DNA from: Syntrophomonas sp. UBA1368
Lineage (GTDB): Bacteria > Bacillota > Syntrophomonadia > Syntrophomonadales > Syntrophomonadaceae
Length of the DNA: 6,720 nt
Direction: 5' to 3'
Assembly: GCA_002305965.1 (NCBI GenBank)
Contig: DBRM01000028.1
Location: forward strand, 15,770 to 22,489
The notes below the pieces were generated by a model, which saw nothing but the letters and a program-made list of their open reading frames with translations, was not told the DNA's origin and made no database searches. Below are positions 5,058-6,720 of the stretch, piece after piece. Numbering within the stretch: position 1 is the stretch's first letter; every line of letters begins with the position of its first letter. The position numbers and the translations under genes were made by a program.

Positions 5058-5477
5058 TTATGATTCCTGTTCAACCATCTGTTTCACCCGTTCTGCCAAT
5101 TGGCTGACCTGCATGGGTAATGATTCGTCAATTACACCGCATATTTCGATCTTTTGACGATTCAATGGCAATAATACCTTTACTGCTGATGATGCTGCAA
5201 TGGCCTCAGCCATGGCCGGTGTCAGCTCGCCCAGGAAGGCATGGGCAGCTATGATTGCCACTGATCCAACAATCATATCGACCCTGGATGCACAGAAAAT
5301 GACTGCATTTTCTCCGCTGGCACCTTCATTGGCACCGGCTTTCAGCATCAGGGATGCTGCAACCGCATTGGTGCCAAGCCCGATAATATGGCAGGAATGA
5401 CCTAATTCCCGGCGCAGGTTTTCTACGATTAATTTACCGATGCCGCCCCCCTGACCATCCACCACCGCGATTCTCAC
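5058..5477 (-). CDS. DUF3842 family protein, Rossmann-like, function unknown
   Basis: The 139-residue protein opens with a beta strand and glycine-rich turn, RIAVVDGQGGGIGKLIVENL (2-21), like a nucleotide-binding Rossmann fold. It continues with GLGTNAVAASLMLKAGANEG and later VLLPLNRQKIEICG, all typical of DUF3842 as I know it. No biochemical role is established and none is invented here. The frame is open to a TTG at 5507. A GTG at 5477 is preferred: GGGGG (5485-5489) is seven bases upstream, the protein then begins at the expected RIAVVDGQG strand, and the TTG would be almost at the predicted transcription start. It is probably the first gene of the operon with the FmdE and CooT-DUF4198 genes. 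This links it by position to metal handling. No membrane segment or signal peptide is seen. Confidence 0.85.
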   Translation of the reverse strand: MRIAVVDGQGGGIGKLIVENLRRELGHSCHIIGLGTNAVAASLMLKAGANEGASGENAVIFCASRVDMIVGSVAIIAAHAFLGELTPAMAEAIAASSAVKVLLPLNRQKIEICGVIDESLPMQVSQLAERVKQMVEQES

Positions 5478-5484
5478 AAATATT

Positions 5485-5489
5485 CCCCC
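5485..5489 (-). promoter_or_regulatory. Ribosome binding site that decides the DUF3842 start
   Basis: GGGGG lies seven bases upstream of the GTG at 5477, which supports this start over the in-frame TTG at 5507. Confidence 0.6.
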
Positions 5490-5509
5490 AAAATTTTCTT
5501 TTGGCAATT

Positions 5510-5549
5510 AGTATAACACACATTAATAAAACAATTCTGGTTAGAATTG
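5510..5549 (-). promoter_or_regulatory. Extended -10 promoter with a palindromic candidate operator
   Basis: On the minus strand, TATACT (5515-5510) is preceded by TGT (5518-5516), giving an extended -10 element (TGnTATACT). The start would be near 5503, about 26 bases before the GTG of the DUF3842 gene. The -35 region does not match the consensus. In its place lies a perfect palindrome with 7-base arms, CAATTCT/AGAATTG, around four bases (5532-5549). An extended -10 without a good -35, overlapped by a palindrome, suggests control by a dimeric DNA-binding protein. The palindrome does not match the NikR or Fur-type consensus I know, and the regulator is unknown. Confidence 0.55.
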
Positions 5550-5646
5550 AAATTTTATATCTGAAGAAACTGCATTAGTTTTAATATAAGTAAAAAAATA
5601 TAAGAATAATTGTTTTTATATTCAGATGTCAAAACATTTATTCACA
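5550..5646 (-). other. AT-rich spacer after the oxidoreductase with a possible second promoter
   Basis: The spacer is extremely AT-rich and has no gene. A perfect TTGACA (5632-5627) lies 14 bases after the oxidoreductase stop, with TATTCT (5608-5603) 18 bases farther on as a weak -10. This may be a second, upstream promoter for the DUF3842 operon. The -10 match is only four of six, so this is a weak call. Confidence 0.25.
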
Positions 5647-6720
5647 CTATATAAACCGGCCTATTTCGTTAGCAGCATTGATGGCTTCCCAGGCCCGGCC
5701 GGGTTTATTGGCATCACCCACACAATAGATTTCCGGAGCTGCCTGTTCCTTTAACAATTGATAATACAGTTCATTATTGCTGGTTCCTCCAGTTGCGAAT
5801 ACGATAAAGTCTGTGGGTATGACTATCTCTTCCGTATCGTCAGGGTCCAGCCTTTTATGAAAAGGGTTATGGATATTGTCCGGGATCAGTGTTGTCCAGG
5901 GAGTATAAGGATCGGAGCGTTTACGGTTGGCCTTTATATAGAGGTTTTGAGGGTCGGCTTTAAATACTTCCGAGGCAGTGTAGGCCTTAACCGGCTGCGT
6001 CAATACATCTTCTGCTTTTCCGGAGGGTGAACCCTTCCCCATCAGCATCCACAGCAGCATGGACCGGTTGGCATGTACAACTCCTTTCATCAATTCCGGC
6101 AGGCGTTCAATGATGGTAACTTCAACCCCTTTTTCCCTGGCCAGAGCGCAGGCAACTTCGCACCCGGCGATTCCACCGCCCACAACTGTTACTCTGCGGG
6201 CATGTTCCGGAATGACCATTCCCCCATACAGAAATGCGCGGATGTCCATGGCGCGGTTGGGATCCAGTCCCGGGATCGCAGGCAGAGTGGTTTTTAATCC
6301 TGTAGCACAAATGATCACATCGAACCGGCCCAGTAATTCATGGGGAGAAACTTCTTTCCCGTAATGAATGGTCAATCCTTGCTCAACCAGCTGATCCATC
6401 TGATATTGAAGGTTTTCCATGTAAAGTGCCAGATCATGCTTGATCATCATTTTACTGCCGGTCAAGAGTTGTCCGCCTACTTGATGGCTTTTCTCAAACA
6501 GGACTACCTGATGCCCCCGGGCCATAGAAATTTTTGCAGTTTCACATCCGCCCGGTCCGGCGCCAATGATGGCTACCTTTTTGCTGATGCAAGCAGGAGT
6601 CAGACGTTTGGTATCTTCAAAACCGGCATAAGGATTGACCGTGCAGCAGGGGTGTCCCCCCAGGATAAACGATTGTATACAGCCTTCCTGGTCCCCGATG
6701 CAGTGAGTAATCTCTCTGAT
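5647..6720 (-). CDS. Old-yellow-enzyme-type Fe-S flavin oxidoreductase (2,4-dienoyl-CoA / 2-enoate reductase family), C-terminal part, 5' end beyond window
   Basis: The frame is open to the window edge and gives the last 357 residues. Members are usually about 640-680 residues, with an FMN barrel first, then an Fe-S cluster and an FAD/NAD(P)H part. The visible part starts at the Fe-S region: CIGDQEGC (7-14) and CCTVNP (25-30). It continues with an FAD-binding IIGAGPGG (51-58), a second dinucleotide site VVGGGIAG (179-186) and a C-terminal FAD motif CVGDA (333-337). Cluster ligand spacing matches E. coli 2,4-dienoyl-CoA reductase (C-x2-C-x3-C-x11-C), but the second position is Asp (residue 10, GAC) instead of Cys. 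Such enzymes reduce activated C=C bonds with NAD(P)H; the substrate cannot be told. The ATG at 6525 is internal. A 169-base AT-rich gap and a new promoter separate it from the metal genes, so it is probably a separate unit. No terminator is seen after its stop. Confidence 0.9.
   Translation of the reverse strand: MREITHCIGDQEGCIQSFILGGHPCCTVNPYAGFEDTKRLTPACISKKVAIIGAGPGGCETAKISMARGHQVVLFEKSHQVGGQLLTGSKMMIKHDLALYMENLQYQMDQLVEQGLTIHYGKEVSPHELLGRFDVIICATGLKTTLPAIPGLDPNRAMDIRAFLYGGMVIPEHARRVTVVGGGIAGCEVACALAREKGVEVTIIERLPELMKGVVHANRSMLLWMLMGKGSPSGKAEDVLTQPVKAYTASEVFKADPQNLYIKANRKRSDPYTPWTTLIPDNIHNPFHKRLDPDDTEEIVIPTDFIVFATGGTSNNELYYQLLKEQAAPEIYCVGDANKPGRAWEAINAANEIGRFI

Noticed and set aside
6523..6525. 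ATG at 6525 as start of the oxidoreductase
   Set aside because: The frame is open for 65 more codons to the window end. These encode the Fe-S region and the FAD-binding GAGPGG, so the gene must begin outside the window.
1..6720. CRISPR array, insertion sequence, tRNA or rRNA genes
   Set aside because: No regularly spaced repeats, transposase-like frames, terminal repeats flanking a gene, or tRNA/rRNA sequence were seen on either strand.

Overview
The window looks like part of the chromosome of an anaerobic Gram-positive bacterium of the Clostridia (Firmicutes). This is inferred from the strong GGAGG-type ribosome binding sites, TTG and GTG starts, AT-rich spacers between genes of moderate GC content, CooT-type and FmdE-type genes, and an old-yellow-enzyme-type Fe-S flavoenzyme. 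No species can be named from the sequence alone. All protein genes lie on the minus strand and read from right to left. The only convincing plus-strand elements are RNA elements in the first 500 bases.

Right edge (5647-6720): the C-terminal 357 residues of a flavin/NAD(P)H-dependent Fe-S oxidoreductase of the 2,4-dienoyl-CoA reductase / 2-enoate reductase type, cut by the window end. An AT-rich spacer of about 170 bases follows. It carries an extended -10 promoter and an 18-bp palindrome at its -35 region. This promoter probably drives a metal-related gene group: a DUF3842 Rossmann-like protein (GTG start), an FmdE-family zinc-ribbon protein, and an unusual fusion of a CooT nickel-binding domain with a DUF4198 (NikK-like) domain carrying three histidine clusters.

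After that fusion gene, 271 bases hold no convincing gene but contain a minus-strand intrinsic terminator or attenuator. Next comes an energy-coupling-factor importer for nickel or cobalt: CbiM/NikM (substrate-binding membrane protein beginning Met-His, with His67), a PDGLE/NikN-like small membrane subunit, CbiQ (transmembrane coupling protein) and CbiO (ATPase with a His-rich tail). The CooT domain, the NikK-like domain and the PDGLE subunit favour nickel over cobalt. A working picture is that the importer brings in Ni2+ and the CooT-DUF4198 fusion handles it in the cytoplasm for a nickel enzyme such as CO dehydrogenase or hydrogenase. No such enzyme is encoded here.

Left edge (1-532): no protein gene. 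The plus strand has a promoter, an RNA that closely resembles the molybdenum-cofactor (Moco) riboswitch, a 9-bp hairpin and a strong terminator, then a second terminator just before the 3' end of cbiO. The riboswitch has no gene to control: downstream on its strand there are only terminators and the antisense of cbiO. This orphan riboswitch and the CooT-DUF4198 fusion are the two most interesting items in the window.
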